From Thermoplasmata archaeon (GTDB lineage Archaea > Thermoplasmatota > Thermoplasmata > Sysuiplasmatales > Sysuiplasmataceae): a stretch of DNA of 64,000 nucleotides. Position 1 is the stretch's first letter, and each line of letters starts with the position of its first letter. A program made the translations under genes and the position numbers. The stretch covers positions 1 through 64,000 of the forward strand of contig JAJZXY010000005.1 of the NCBI GenBank assembly GCA_021806165.1, written 5' to 3'. Shown in pieces: positions 8,546 to 16,882 of this stretch. The notes under the pieces were generated by a model. It made no database searches. It saw only the letters and a program-made list of their open reading frames with translations, and was not told the DNA's origin.

Positions 8546-11035
8546 TCAGTGATTTCGGTTTTCCACCGCGCTGCTGATACGCCGCTCGATCGATCTGCCG
8601 CCCCCATCCTCATAAAGTACAGTAAGTTCCCTTCTGTCGATGCTCCCGCTCACTGAAATGACACCATCCAGATTGGAAACCATGTCCACCGCCTTTTCCA
8701 GCGACGAATCAGAATCCGCCCACGGTACATCAAGCGATACTGTATGGACAGATATCGTGCGTTCGGCCCGCTCTCTCGCGCGCACAAACAATGTTCCAAT
8801 GAATGAGTTTGCGAGTACTGCAGTGACGCTGAACGCCATCGCTACCATTGCCCATATCGGATCTACCAGGCCTGTGGCGGCTATTGGAATTCCCACACCG
8901 TTGAACGAAAATGCAATTGCCAGATTCTGCTTTGTCTTGTCGTAGCTCTTAAGCCCGATACTATATGCATCTGCAATTGCGCCGAGACTTCTGCCGGCAA
9001 TCACCAAATCAGCCGACTCTATAGCAATGTCTGTGCCACTGCCCAGTGCAACACCTATATCGGCCTGCATGAGTGACGGCGCGTCGTTGATCCCGTCACC
9101 TACCATCAGCACCCGGTGCCCCTGTGACTGGAGCTCACGGATCTTTTCCGCTTTGCCGTTTGGCAGCACGGATGCGAAGAACATGTCCACACCTGTTTTT
9201 CCGGCCACACGTGCTGCGGGACCGTAACTGTCGCCTGTAATCATCACGGTTCTGAGATGATATCTGTCTTTCAAAATAGCAATAGTACCGGCTGCATCGT
9301 CCTTAATTTTGTCCGAAAGGGTGATTAATCCTATGATGTCACCATCATACGACACGCCGACAACGGTTTCATCTCCCTTTGTGTGCCCCGAGGATCCATG
9401 CAGCAGCCCGGTTGACAGCCTGTTGCCGGATTCGATCAGAAAATCGATTGTTCCGACAGCCGCTCTCCTTTCCTTGACAGTTCCCGTCACTCCCTTCCCG
9501 GGTACGGCAGAGAAATTCTCGACTGCTGTTATCTCCGTGTGATACTCCGTCGCCTTCCTAACTATCGCTCTTGCGTATGGGTGCTCCGAATATCTCTCCA
9601 GCGCGCCCGCAATACCGAGAACTTCCTTCTCGCCATACCCTGAGCCGCAGAGTATCGAAGAAACATCGGGCCTTCCCTCTGTAAGGGTGCCAGTCTTGTC
9701 TAACACCACTGTGTCTATTTCGTGAAATACATGGAATGCATCCGCACTCCTGAAAAGTATACCTCTTTCCGCAGCCATTGTGCTTCCCCTTATCATCGCA
9801 AGCGGTGTTGACATTCCGAGCGCGCATGGATAACCCATAACGAGAACAGCCAGAGCCGCGAAGACGGCCCGGTAGAAGTCTGGAGCACCCGTGAATATCC
9901 ACTCGCCCAGACTCCAGATGATGAAACCCGAAACGGCAGCAATCAAAACACCAGGTACGAAGTAGCGAAGTACAGTATCAAGTAATTGCAGTATACATGG
10001 TTTCAGAGATCTTGCGTTTTCGATATATTCTGCAACCTGTTGCAGGAAGCTCTCCTCCCCGATCCTTGTCACACGCACCAGAATAGTTCCGTTACCGTTA
10101 AGAGTGCCACCAATGACCTCACTCCCGATGTACTTCTCTGATGGCACCGATTCTCCGTTAACCAGGCTTTCGTCAACGGTCGACTGTCCTTCGACGACCT
10201 TTCCATCTACAGGTATTGATTCGCCGGGTCTTATTCGCACAAGATCGCCGGCATTAACTTGTTCGACTGGAACAACTGTTTCAGTTCCGTCTCTATCGAC
10301 AAGGTGCGCAACATCAGGTTGCAGTGAAAGGAGCTTACGTATCGACTGTGTAGAGCGCGTTCTGACTCTGAGAGACGCATATCCACCCAGAATGTGGTAT
10401 GACGTTATGAAAACAGCAATTGCAAAAAACCCCACTGCAGGGAATCCCCTGTGGATAAAGAGTCCCAAAAGACCTCCGGCCAGACCCCCAAAGGCGGCAA
10501 ATTCCATGAGCACGTGCTGATTGAGTATTTTTCTTCTCAATGAGTATGCAGCGCTTTTAAGAATCGGTCTGCCGAACCAGAAGACGTTTACAATCGCAAA
10601 TGACAGGACAGAGTATGCTGCGACATACACTTTTATGACATGAAAATACTTCAGTCCCATGACCGCAATCGTTGAAAATGTCAATATTGCGCTGAGCATC
10701 AGTCTTCTCTGCTCTTTCCTGAGTTCCGTCTCCTCTTCTTCAAATGTTCTGACCTTGTCGGGATCTCTGACAGCATATCCGAGCTTCCGCAGCTCTTCTT
10801 CGATCTGCCAAGGCTGCACCTTCTCTGCGTCGTAGTGAATGAGCGCCTCTTCATGGCCAAGATTTACATTAACGCCCGTTATGCCGGGAATTGCTGACAG
10901 CCTTTTTGATATTGTATTCGAGCAGAAAGAGCAGTGAACACCTCCAATTTTCACCCTGTGTTTGAATGCCCTCAAACCACCCGCATCAGTTGCGGAGCCG
11001 CCAGCTGCACTGTGACTCAATTCCGGTGCCTCCAC
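8546..11035 (-). CDS. copA: Heavy-metal P1B-type ATPase (copper exporter-like)
   Basis: An 829-residue membrane pump of the copper-exporter class. Domains in order: N-terminal HMA domain with CSFC (Cys35, Cys38); first helices; actuator loop with NGES; transmembrane metal motif GYPCALG (Tyr402-Pro403-Cys404); phosphorylation site DKTGTLT (Asp446); GDGINDAP; last helices with NLAIAFSFNG. The metal motif is unusual: copper pumps normally have CPC, here the first Cys is Tyr. After the final helix about 75 residues resemble a second HMA-like fold lacking the CxxC pair. It lies 20 bases downstream of the CopZ-like gene on the same strand, so chaperone and pump form one operon opposite an HxlR regulator. 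Confidence 0.88.
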   Translation of the reverse strand: MEAPELSHSAAGGSATDAGGLRAFKHRVKIGGVHCSFCSNTISKRLSAIPGITGVNVNLGHEEALIHYDAEKVQPWQIEEELRKLGYAVRDPDKVRTFEEEETELRKEQRRLMLSAILTFSTIAVMGLKYFHVIKVYVAAYSVLSFAIVNVFWFGRPILKSAAYSLRRKILNQHVLMEFAAFGGLAGGLLGLFIHRGFPAVGFFAIAVFITSYHILGGYASLRVRTRSTQSIRKLLSLQPDVAHLVDRDGTETVVPVEQVNAGDLVRIRPGESIPVDGKVVEGQSTVDESLVNGESVPSEKYIGSEVIGGTLNGNGTILVRVTRIGEESFLQQVAEYIENARSLKPCILQLLDTVLRYFVPGVLIAAVSGFIIWSLGEWIFTGAPDFYRAVFAALAVLVMGYPCALGMSTPLAMIRGSTMAAERGILFRSADAFHVFHEIDTVVLDKTGTLTEGRPDVSSILCGSGYGEKEVLGIAGALERYSEHPYARAIVRKATEYHTEITAVENFSAVPGKGVTGTVKERRAAVGTIDFLIESGNRLSTGLLHGSSGHTKGDETVVGVSYDGDIIGLITLSDKIKDDAAGTIAILKDRYHLRTVMITGDSYGPAARVAGKTGVDMFFASVLPNGKAEKIRELQSQGHRVLMVGDGINDAPSLMQADIGVALGSGTDIAIESADLVIAGRSLGAIADAYSIGLKSYDKTKQNLAIAFSFNGVGIPIAATGLVDPIWAMVAMAFSVTAVLANSFIGTLFVRARERAERTISVHTVSLDVPWADSDSSLEKAVDMVSNLDGVISVSGSIDRRELTVLYEDGGGRSIERRISSAVENRNH

Positions 11036-11055
11036 ATCCTGTCTTCACCGGATCG

Positions 11056-11265
11056 TCATATGTCAAATCCCATTCCGATTATCATATTCCTGATCAGTTC
11101 TTCGTCCGTTTCATCAGGATCGAAAACAATCTTTACCTTACCGGTAGTCAGCTCGATCGCTGTTTTCTTAACGCCTGCGGACACGTTCAATTCCCTCGCA
11201 ATCGAGTCGGAGCAACTCTGGCAATGCATTCCCTTCACTTTCAAAACCAGTATCCTTCCCTGCAT
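11056..11265 (-). CDS. copZ: CopZ-like copper chaperone (HMA domain)
   Basis: A 69-residue cytosolic metallochaperone consisting of one ferredoxin-like HMA domain, with KGMHCQSC (Cys15, Cys18) in the first loop and the GMGFDI end typical of the family. It would hand Cu(I) to the ATPase encoded just downstream. The start is ATG 11265; the frame is open further upstream into the promoter, but that extension is A/T-rich and not family-like. A TATA-like TTTATATACT (about 11288-11297 on this strand) lies about 25 bases before it. Confidence 0.85.
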   Translation of the reverse strand: MQGRILVLKVKGMHCQSCSDSIARELNVSAGVKKTAIELTTGKVKIVFDPDETDEELIRNMIIGMGFDI

Positions 11266-11287
11266 TTCTGTTGCCTTCTGCGGCTTT

Positions 11288-11326
11288 AGTATATAAAATA
11301 AAGTATTAATAGTATTTACTTTATAG
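11288..11326. promoter_or_regulatory. Divergent copper promoter with inverted repeat
   Basis: The only strongly A/T-rich stretch in the area, between the CopZ-like gene (minus) and the HxlR regulator (plus). It contains the dyad TAAAGTA (11299-11305) and TACTTTA (11317-11323), separated by 11 bases, so the arms are about two helical turns apart. It overlaps both predicted TATA boxes. It is a candidate HxlR operator repressing both directions. Confidence 0.55.
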
Positions 11327-11339
11327 TGCTGTATCAAGT

Positions 11340-11705
11340 ATGGCAGGGGAAAGTAAGGGCAACGTGCTGTTTAACTGCCCGGTACAGGGCATAGCAGATG
11401 TGATTTCCAGGAAATGGTCCCTTCTGCTTGTTGCTGTCGTGGGCAGCAAAGATTCCATGCGTTATAAGGAAATCATGGACAGCCTGCAGGGGGTAAGCCC
11501 CAAGAGCCTTTCCGATTCACTGGGTTATCTTACAAAAGCAGGAATACTGGAACGAAGAGCATACAGCGAAATTCCTCCGAGAGTTGAATACAGTCTGACA
11601 GAAGAAGGGATAAGGCTCAGACGTGCGGTCCTTCCGATAATCGAATGGGCGATAGAGAATGCAAGCGAGAAAGATTGCATAATACTGAAATTCATGCAAA
11701 ACTGA
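11340..11705 (+). CDS. HxlR-family winged-helix regulator (copper module)
   Basis: A 121-residue DNA-binding protein with the HxlR layout: FNCPVQGIADVISRKWSLLL, recognition region SPKSLSDSLGYLTKAGILER, and wing YSLTEEG. The single Cys in the NCPVQG segment is the position used by redox- or metal-sensing members. The ATG at 11340 lies about 25 bases after a TATA-like box, so the transcript is probably leaderless. It is transcribed away from copZ-copA across a shared promoter with an inverted repeat, which suggests it controls both itself and the copper genes. Confidence 0.85.
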   Translation: MAGESKGNVLFNCPVQGIADVISRKWSLLLVAVVGSKDSMRYKEIMDSLQGVSPKSLSDSLGYLTKAGILERRAYSEIPPRVEYSLTEEGIRLRRAVLPIIEWAIENASEKDCIILKFMQN

Positions 11706-11805
11706 AGAATATCGCCGCAGTATCCGAGCGTACACATCGATATCATGCCCATGGATTAAGCCGCCGCATTCTTCACGACTTAAAGTGCCGTTTTGATGAT
11801 CCGGT

Positions 11806-11820
11806 TTGATTTTTAATAAT
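11806..11820 (+). promoter_or_regulatory. TATA-like box of the zinc-finger membrane gene
   Basis: GATTTTTAATAATTC lies about 50 bases before the TTG start at 11872. Confidence 0.4.
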
Positions 11821-11871
11821 TCAACAGAACCATATTCAAAAGGAACGCATCTGAGAAGGTCAGTGATGTAA

Positions 11872-12777
11872 TTGTCAGGGTCTGATACAAAAGTCAAAAA
11901 AAGCGAAGGTTTGGTGAGTTACAAGAGATACGTCGGTCTCTCGGTGTTTGCAGGTTTGATAGGCGCACTCGTGATGGGTCTTGTGATGACCGGGATTCTT
12001 GCGTCAATGGGGCTGCCTGCCCTGGCCATGATGATGGCACTTGGATTAACTATCGGGTTGCCTGTATCAGGCGGTATGTCAACCGTAATGGGAGGACTCG
12101 CCATACATCTCTTCGACGGTGCGCTTCTTGGACTGATAGGCGCAGGTGTTACATTGGGGTTGAAAAAGTGGTTTTTTGTGGACAGCGTCCGAAAGGGATT
12201 CCTTGTCGGGATTCTAGCCGGAGTTGTACTCTTTATCGTCTTCGGTCTCCCTGTCATGATGCTGAGTCTGGAAAAATCGATGGTGCTGGCTGTATCGTAT
12301 TACAAGGCAATCTCGTCAGGCATGTCTGTTGCGGCAGTTATGCCAATGGTCAAGCAGAAGCTTATGGGAATGCTGCCCTCTGTTCTCGGGGCGTTTTTCT
12401 TTGTACACCTGCTGCTCGGAATAACCTGGGGTGCCATACTTGGAGCAGGGGCCGGCATGTTTGTTTCAAGAGAGAGCAGCGGCAGGAGAGAACTTACCTG
12501 CCCTACTTGCGGAATGACATTTCCGACACAGCCCATGTTAATGCAACATGCAAATTCCGCACATCAGCAGAAACAGAACCAGCCAGCTGGTTTTAAATGC
12601 CCCGTCTGTGGCACGTCGTTCCCGACACAGGAGGCGCTGATGCAGCATGGACAGACTGCCCATGGAGCGAAGCAGGATACGCATGCACATGAGCATTTTA
12701 AGTGCAAGGCATGCGGCGCAGAGTTCGAAACGCAGGACGAACTCATGGTGCACGGAAAGAGCTCGCACTCCATGTGA
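11872..12777 (+). CDS. Membrane protein with three C-terminal C2H2 zinc fingers
   Basis: Not a family I recognise as a whole. Residues about 20-195 form four to six hydrophobic segments with many small and Met residues. A cytosolic tail then carries three fingers of the form C-x2-C-x12-H-x4-H: Cys210/213-His226/231, Cys243/246-His259/264 and Cys278/281-His294/299. Linkers are rich in Gln and His. The start is TTG 11872 with a weak purine stretch before it. The second and third fingers and the sequence just past the stop are duplicated exactly at 14489-14689. Placed between the copper regulator and a disulfide reductase, it may sense or carry metal at the membrane, which is inference. Confidence 0.7.
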   Translation: MSGSDTKVKKSEGLVSYKRYVGLSVFAGLIGALVMGLVMTGILASMGLPALAMMMALGLTIGLPVSGGMSTVMGGLAIHLFDGALLGLIGAGVTLGLKKWFFVDSVRKGFLVGILAGVVLFIVFGLPVMMLSLEKSMVLAVSYYKAISSGMSVAAVMPMVKQKLMGMLPSVLGAFFFVHLLLGITWGAILGAGAGMFVSRESSGRRELTCPTCGMTFPTQPMLMQHANSAHQQKQNQPAGFKCPVCGTSFPTQEALMQHGQTAHGAKQDTHAHEHFKCKACGAEFETQDELMVHGKSSHSM

Positions 12778-12798
12778 ATACATGGGGAAACCTTTTAC
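12598..12798 (+). repeat. 201-bp perfect direct repeat, copy 1
   Basis: Bases 12598-12798 are identical to 14489-14689 (offset 1891). The unit covers two C2H2 fingers, the stop codon and 22 bases beyond it. Sequence on both sides of the unit differs between copies. Confidence 0.95.
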
Positions 12799-12873
12799 CT
12801 TTCTGAGCAGTTCAATTATTTCATTCGGAATGTCACCGTACAGCGAGTATGAACCTTGGATGGTCTTGATTCA

Positions 12874-14331
12874 ATGAAACTACAGAATAAACGCAAAGCG
12901 AAGGAATACGATATAATCGCGGTCGGCACTGGTTCTGCGATGAATATAGTCACCGCCTACCTGGAAAATAATCCGGAGGCGCGTGTTGCAGTAATAGATA
13001 AGGACGAGCCGGGAGGGATATGCCTTACGCGCGGATGCATACCTTCGAAGCTTCTACTCTACCCTGCTGAAGTTGTTGCAACCATAGACAGCGCAAAGGC
13101 TTTTGGCATATCTGCGAATATTCAGAAGATAGACTTCGCCAGTGTTATGGGGAGAATGCGCGATATTATTGACAGCGAGATAGGGTCGATAAGAAAGGGA
13201 TTGACATCTTCGCCGAACGTCGATTATTACCATGAGGTGGCCGAATTTGTTGAACCCTATACCATGAAGGTCGGAGAGCATACAATAAGGGCCAGTACAA
13301 TTCTGCTCTGCACGGGCTCCGCGATTGCTATCCCGAATATAAAAGGGCTTGAGAGCATTAATTATCTGACTAGCGACTCCGTGCTGCTCCTCAAGAAGCT
13401 GCCCTCCTCGGTATGCATCGTGGGGGGCGGCTACATCGCGGCCGAATACGGTCATTTCTTTTCTTCGATGGGATCTGAGGTTACAGTCATAGGAAGAAAC
13501 AGGAGAATCCTCCCCGGGGAGGAACCTGAAGTATCCGAACTCGCCAGAAGAAACCTTTCTGGCAGGATGCGTGTGATGACTAACTGCGAAGTGACTGCCG
13601 TAGCGGTAGAGAATGGATTGAAAAGGATAGAATACACGAACAGATTGGATAAATCTACCGGGAATGTGTCGGCTGAAGAGATAATGATTGCTTCCGGCAG
13701 ACGATCTAATTCCCGTATTCTGCATCCCGAGCGTTCCGGCATTGAGACAACTCCTGAGGGGTGGATCCGTGTAAATGAATATCTTGAAACAACTCAGCCG
13801 GGCATATGGGCATTCGGTGATGCGAATGGAAAGCATCTGTTCAAGCATGTCGCAAATTACGAATCCATTATAGTCTATTACAACGCAATTCTCGGAAGGA
13901 AAATTTCTGCAGACTATCATGCTGTTCCGCATGCTGTTTTTACGATGCCTGAAGTCGCAGGCGTGGGCATGTCCGAAAGTGAGGCTGCGACTGTGCATGG
14001 AAAGGAAAACATACTGGTTGGTTTCAAAAAATATGAGGATACGGCAAAAGGCCAGGCAATGAACGTTCATGACTGCCTTGTCAAGATAATCATGCTTGCC
14101 AGTGACCGCTCCATACTCGGCGCACACATTATTGGACCCCAGGCATCCGTGCTGATTCAGGAAGTCGCCAACCTCATGTACACATCGCATGGAAACGCGG
14201 ATACTATCTCACAAGCCATGCACATCCATCCTTCTCTGACCGAAGTCGTGCAGCGTGCCGCGCAGTCCCACACGAGTGTTGATGAATATCACAGGCTGCT
14301 CAGCGCAACCTTTTCCCCGCCTCTGGTGTAA
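12874..14331 (+). CDS. FAD-dependent pyridine nucleotide-disulfide oxidoreductase
   Basis: A 485-residue flavoprotein of the lipoamide dehydrogenase/mercuric reductase/mycothione reductase group. Visible: N-terminal FAD loop VGTGSA, redox-active pair in GGICLTRGCIPSK (C-x4-C), NAD-binding IVGGGYIAAEYG, WAFGDAN, and the dimerisation end AMHIHPSLTEVVQRAA with the catalytic His. The FAD loop has Ser for the usual third Gly. It lacks the C-terminal Cys pair of true MerA, in contrast to the gene at 17935. ATG 12874 is preferred over TTG 12856 because GGATGGT lies about 10 bases before it. The gene sits exactly between the two 201-bp repeats. The substrate disulfide or metal is unknown. Confidence 0.82.
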   Translation: MKLQNKRKAKEYDIIAVGTGSAMNIVTAYLENNPEARVAVIDKDEPGGICLTRGCIPSKLLLYPAEVVATIDSAKAFGISANIQKIDFASVMGRMRDIIDSEIGSIRKGLTSSPNVDYYHEVAEFVEPYTMKVGEHTIRASTILLCTGSAIAIPNIKGLESINYLTSDSVLLLKKLPSSVCIVGGGYIAAEYGHFFSSMGSEVTVIGRNRRILPGEEPEVSELARRNLSGRMRVMTNCEVTAVAVENGLKRIEYTNRLDKSTGNVSAEEIMIASGRRSNSRILHPERSGIETTPEGWIRVNEYLETTQPGIWAFGDANGKHLFKHVANYESIIVYYNAILGRKISADYHAVPHAVFTMPEVAGVGMSESEAATVHGKENILVGFKKYEDTAKGQAMNVHDCLVKIIMLASDRSILGAHIIGPQASVLIQEVANLMYTSHGNADTISQAMHIHPSLTEVVQRAAQSHTSVDEYHRLLSATFSPPLV

Positions 14332-14387
14332 TTGTCATCCTTTCTCCCATCGGCTGAGTAAATCAGCAAAACATAACGAAACTTCAT

Positions 14388-14425
14388 CTTTAATTATTAA
14401 GGTCTGTCTTTAATATCTAAATATA
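14388..14425 (+). promoter_or_regulatory. A/T-rich promoter of the small zinc-finger gene
   Basis: Two TATA-like runs (TTTAATTATTAAGG and CTTTAATATCTAAATATAAC) precede the ATG at 14471. The sequence differs from that upstream of the larger zinc-finger gene, so the duplicated fingers have acquired their own promoter. Confidence 0.45.
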
Positions 14426-14470
14426 ACAGTAATAAACAGGCATACGACTCTGCTCCAGCAGTGATACTAC

Positions 14471-14668
14471 ATGACAGAAACAAATAGCTGCCCCGTCTGT
14501 GGCACGTCGTTCCCGACACAGGAGGCGCTGATGCAGCATGGACAGACTGCCCATGGAGCGAAGCAGGATACGCATGCACATGAGCATTTTAAGTGCAAGG
14601 CATGCGGCGCAGAGTTCGAAACGCAGGACGAACTCATGGTGCACGGAAAGAGCTCGCACTCCATGTGA
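14471..14668 (+). CDS. Stand-alone two-finger C2H2 protein (duplicate)
   Basis: A 65-residue soluble protein. Only the first six residues (MTETNS) are unique; the rest is identical to the last 59 residues of the membrane protein at 11872, with two C-x2-C-x12-H-x4-H fingers and the GKSSHSM end. It has its own A/T-rich promoter region and an ATG start. Perfect DNA identity with the larger gene points to a recent duplication or ongoing gene conversion. It could act as a soluble metal buffer or compete with the membrane protein's tail; neither is shown. Confidence 0.75.
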   Translation: MTETNSCPVCGTSFPTQEALMQHGQTAHGAKQDTHAHEHFKCKACGAEFETQDELMVHGKSSHSM

Positions 14669-14689
14669 ATACATGGGGAAACCTTTTAC
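14489..14689 (+). repeat. 201-bp perfect direct repeat, copy 2
   Basis: Identical to 12598-12798 in the same orientation. Together the copies flank the oxidoreductase gene with 1690 bases between them. Confidence 0.95.
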
Positions 14690-14757
14690 GTATTTTACCT
14701 GGTTCTCCGGATAATTTCAAGGTGGCTGTGTATCCCTGCATTAACAGAGGTGCAATA

Positions 14758-15249
14758 ATGGTTGTGTTTACTGAAGATTTCAGAATTAGAATGCTGAAGA
14801 AACTTGCTCTCCTGGAAGAGGCCGATCGTAGGAAGGGGAAGTCGAGCGTAAAGGTCACAGTTGTCAAACATGACAACCAGCTTTCGGAAGCTGTATCAAG
14901 GAACGGCCTGAAATGGACAGCAGATGAAGGCGGCCCGAGCCCATTGGATTATTTTGTTTCCAGTCTTGCAATGTGCCAGATGGTCCATTATTCGGAGCAT
15001 GCGGCGTCGGATGGCATCGACATCAAATCGCTGAAGATAGAGGTTACAGGAACGTTTTCTCTTGCTCATCCCAGATCCTTTGAAGAAATCGGTTACGTTG
15101 TTTATCTTGAGAGCGGCGGAGATGAACAGAAACTGGCAGAACTGGCAGGAACTGCAGAACATGATTGTTACGTGACCAATACCCTCAAGAAGGCCTGCAG
15201 AGTAAAAGGAAGAGTCATCATCAACGGGACAACCGAATTAGTGCTGTAA
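14758..15249 (+). CDS. OsmC-family protein
   Basis: A 163-residue cytosolic protein of the OsmC/Ohr fold, which reduces peroxides or handles thiol adducts through paired cysteines. The family core GGPSPLDYFVSSLAMCQM matches the usual GPSPxELLLxALxxC, and the second Cys lies in AEHDCYVTNTLKKAC. The usual GLK-like early block is present as NGLKWTADEG. ATG 14758 follows AGAGGTG at 14746-14752, a good ribosome binding site; the frame opens further upstream but only as an extension of the repeat's shadow. It lies among metal and redox genes and may protect thiols during metal stress. Confidence 0.82.
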   Translation: MVVFTEDFRIRMLKKLALLEEADRRKGKSSVKVTVVKHDNQLSEAVSRNGLKWTADEGGPSPLDYFVSSLAMCQMVHYSEHAASDGIDIKSLKIEVTGTFSLAHPRSFEEIGYVVYLESGGDEQKLAELAGTAEHDCYVTNTLKKACRVKGRVIINGTTELVL

Positions 15250-15254
15250 TTGTC

Positions 15255-15920
15255 CTATTGTATATTCAAATCGGATTCCGCACCAAGGTAACCTTCAATA
15301 ATCAGCTTACCCATTTCGGACAACTTGATCTGATTCCTGCCGTGTGGTCCGGATGTCATCTCGATCAGTCCTTCCTCTGCCAGTCCCCTGGATTCGGGAG
15401 TACCGTTGATGTGATATGATATCAGAGGGAGGCTAATACTCATCTTCTTTGAAAGGTCATCCATTGAGCTGCAGCAATCAGGTGCCTCACGCAGAAACGA
15501 CAATATCTTCCTCTTTCGTTCAGAAAGCAGGTTATAGTATGATAATTTCATTATAGGAAAAAACATTACCTTGCCGTCAACGATGTAGAATGCCTTGAGT
15601 CCGTTTATGAAAGATGCAGTCAGTGCTGCGCATGTAGCGACCTTTGTTCCGCAAGACAGATTTGCCAGTATACTGGTTGGATCCTCCCTTTGTTTAATCT
15701 TCGAAAATGCCTTGATCATTTCAGGCAAAAGGGGTTCGCCGATTGTTACTACAGGAACGTCGATATTGAATCTGACCAGTTCCTTTTTGATGTCCAGTGC
15801 AGATGAATGGTTCTTGTCGCTGGAGATTATGTAATATTTTTTGACAGGAAATTCCCTTACGGCATGATAGATGCCCTCATTGTCTTCGCCCACTGTCGCG
15901 ACAAGAACATATTTTTCCAA
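15255..15920 (-). CDS. CARF-domain winged-helix regulator (Csa3/DUF6293-like)
   Basis: A 221-residue two-domain protein. The N-terminal part has the Rossmann-like CARF pattern: strand-loop VATVGEDNEG at residue 8, then strand YYIISSDK and the conserved LANLSCGTKVATCAALTAS block near residue 90 that in CARF proteins contacts a nucleotide second messenger. The C-terminal part (from about 130) is a winged helix-turn-helix: KRKILSFLREA, SISLPLISYHIN, LIEMTSGPHGRNQIKLSEMG. This architecture matches Csa3-type or haloarchaeal HFX_2341-type regulators. No cas gene or CRISPR array is in the window. It is convergent with the OsmC gene, 5 bases apart. Confidence 0.72.
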   Translation of the reverse strand: MEKYVLVATVGEDNEGIYHAVREFPVKKYYIISSDKNHSSALDIKKELVRFNIDVPVVTIGEPLLPEMIKAFSKIKQREDPTSILANLSCGTKVATCAALTASFINGLKAFYIVDGKVMFFPIMKLSYYNLLSERKRKILSFLREAPDCCSSMDDLSKKMSISLPLISYHINGTPESRGLAEEGLIEMTSGPHGRNQIKLSEMGKLIIEGYLGAESDLNIQ

Positions 15921-16059
15921 ACCAGTCTACCTGAACATCTATCAATCAGTCCATTATATCTCTATTGCCCAAAGGAAACGCCGGTTGGGCTGGCCGGCTG
16001 TCATGTCATTGGATGTCCACATAACCACACTGTGTGTAAAGTTGTGCTTTTGATGGAGA

Positions 16060-16365
16060 TCAATTGGAAACGTTCAGATTCCCTGGCTGAACCACACCAC
16101 GCACAAACATCTGCAGGACTGCTACATTCATGCCCAACAGCATGCTCATTGGACCGTCCATCACTGAACCGGATCTGCCGGTGTTTTGACATTGAAACTG
16201 CCCGCCACCGCTTTCTGTGATGCCGAATCCGAACTGCGACATGTAGCCACTGGCATGATTAAGAAGTGTACCTCCTCCTGTTGCACTGTTTGAGGTTACA
16301 GAAATTAGACCTGTACCTATGGGATCGCTTGCTCGGTTGTCGCAACGCCCGTTGACTATTATCTC
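16060..16365 (-). pseudogene. Possible remnant of a secreted Gly/Ser-rich protein
   Basis: The frame is open for 102 codons from just after a TGA at 16366-16368 to TAG near 16060. It reads like the C-terminal end of an exported protein: SVTSNSATGGGTLLNHASG, FGFGITESGGGQFQC, then SMLLGMNVAVLQMFVRGVV. No good start or signal peptide is present; the only ATG is internal. I do not recognise the family. Confidence 0.25.
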
Positions 16366-16435
16366 TCATCAGATATCGTCTGGAAGGTCGGGATCTAGGT
16401 AAATGAAGGCGGCATAACCGGGGAGTCAAGTCCTG

Positions 16436-16882
16436 GTGGCATCCATTGCTGCAGGTCTCGGAACAGCCCTTGTGGATCTAAGCCAGCTGCTCTCAATCCC
16501 GATCCTGTATGATTTCGGCATCAATCTGCTGATACTGATTATCGGCGGCGTCGCTTTTGAGAGGACAGGCTCAGTCCTGTTTTCCTTTTCAGTCACATTC
16601 TTTGCGGAAAGCTTCTGGAACCTCTTCCGGCTGATTGGAGCTCTGGCAAGGTGCCACAATAGTGGTGTGACATTAAACGAAGGCGCGGGATATGTTGTTG
16701 CCGCCTCGCAATGCTACGCGGGACCTGCCTTGCAGTCTATCATTGCAGAAGCCGCCCGTTTCATCTTCTCCGGAAAACACAGCAGCACATTGAATGTAGC
16801 GGAAAGGTTGAACGCTGGCTGTCCGAATTTTCACAAAAGCTCTCATGAATGTCAATGCGTTCATGAAAACAACATGCATTGA
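16436..16882 (+). CDS. Possible small membrane protein or fragment
   Basis: A 148-codon frame starting with GTG. The first 75 residues look genuine: hydrophobic runs with acidic breaks (LVDLSQLLSIPILYDFGINL, LLILIIGGVAFERTG, SVTFFAESFWNLFRLIGAL). After about residue 78 the sequence becomes Cys- and His-rich and loses protein-like pattern, suggesting a frameshift. No family recognised and no clear promoter. Confidence 0.3.
   Translation: MASIAAGLGTALVDLSQLLSIPILYDFGINLLILIIGGVAFERTGSVLFSFSVTFFAESFWNLFRLIGALARCHNSGVTLNEGAGYVVAASQCYAGPALQSIIAEAARFIFSGKHSSTLNVAERLNAGCPNFHKSSHECQCVHENNMH

Noticed and set aside
8362-8577. 71-codon plus-strand frame before the copper ATPase
   Set aside because: No promoter or family; its end overlaps the ATPase C-terminus on the other strand.
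14593-14757. Longer N-terminus for the OsmC gene
   Set aside because: The extension is an out-of-frame reading of the repeated zinc-finger sequence; the ATG at 14758 has a ribosome binding site and the family start.
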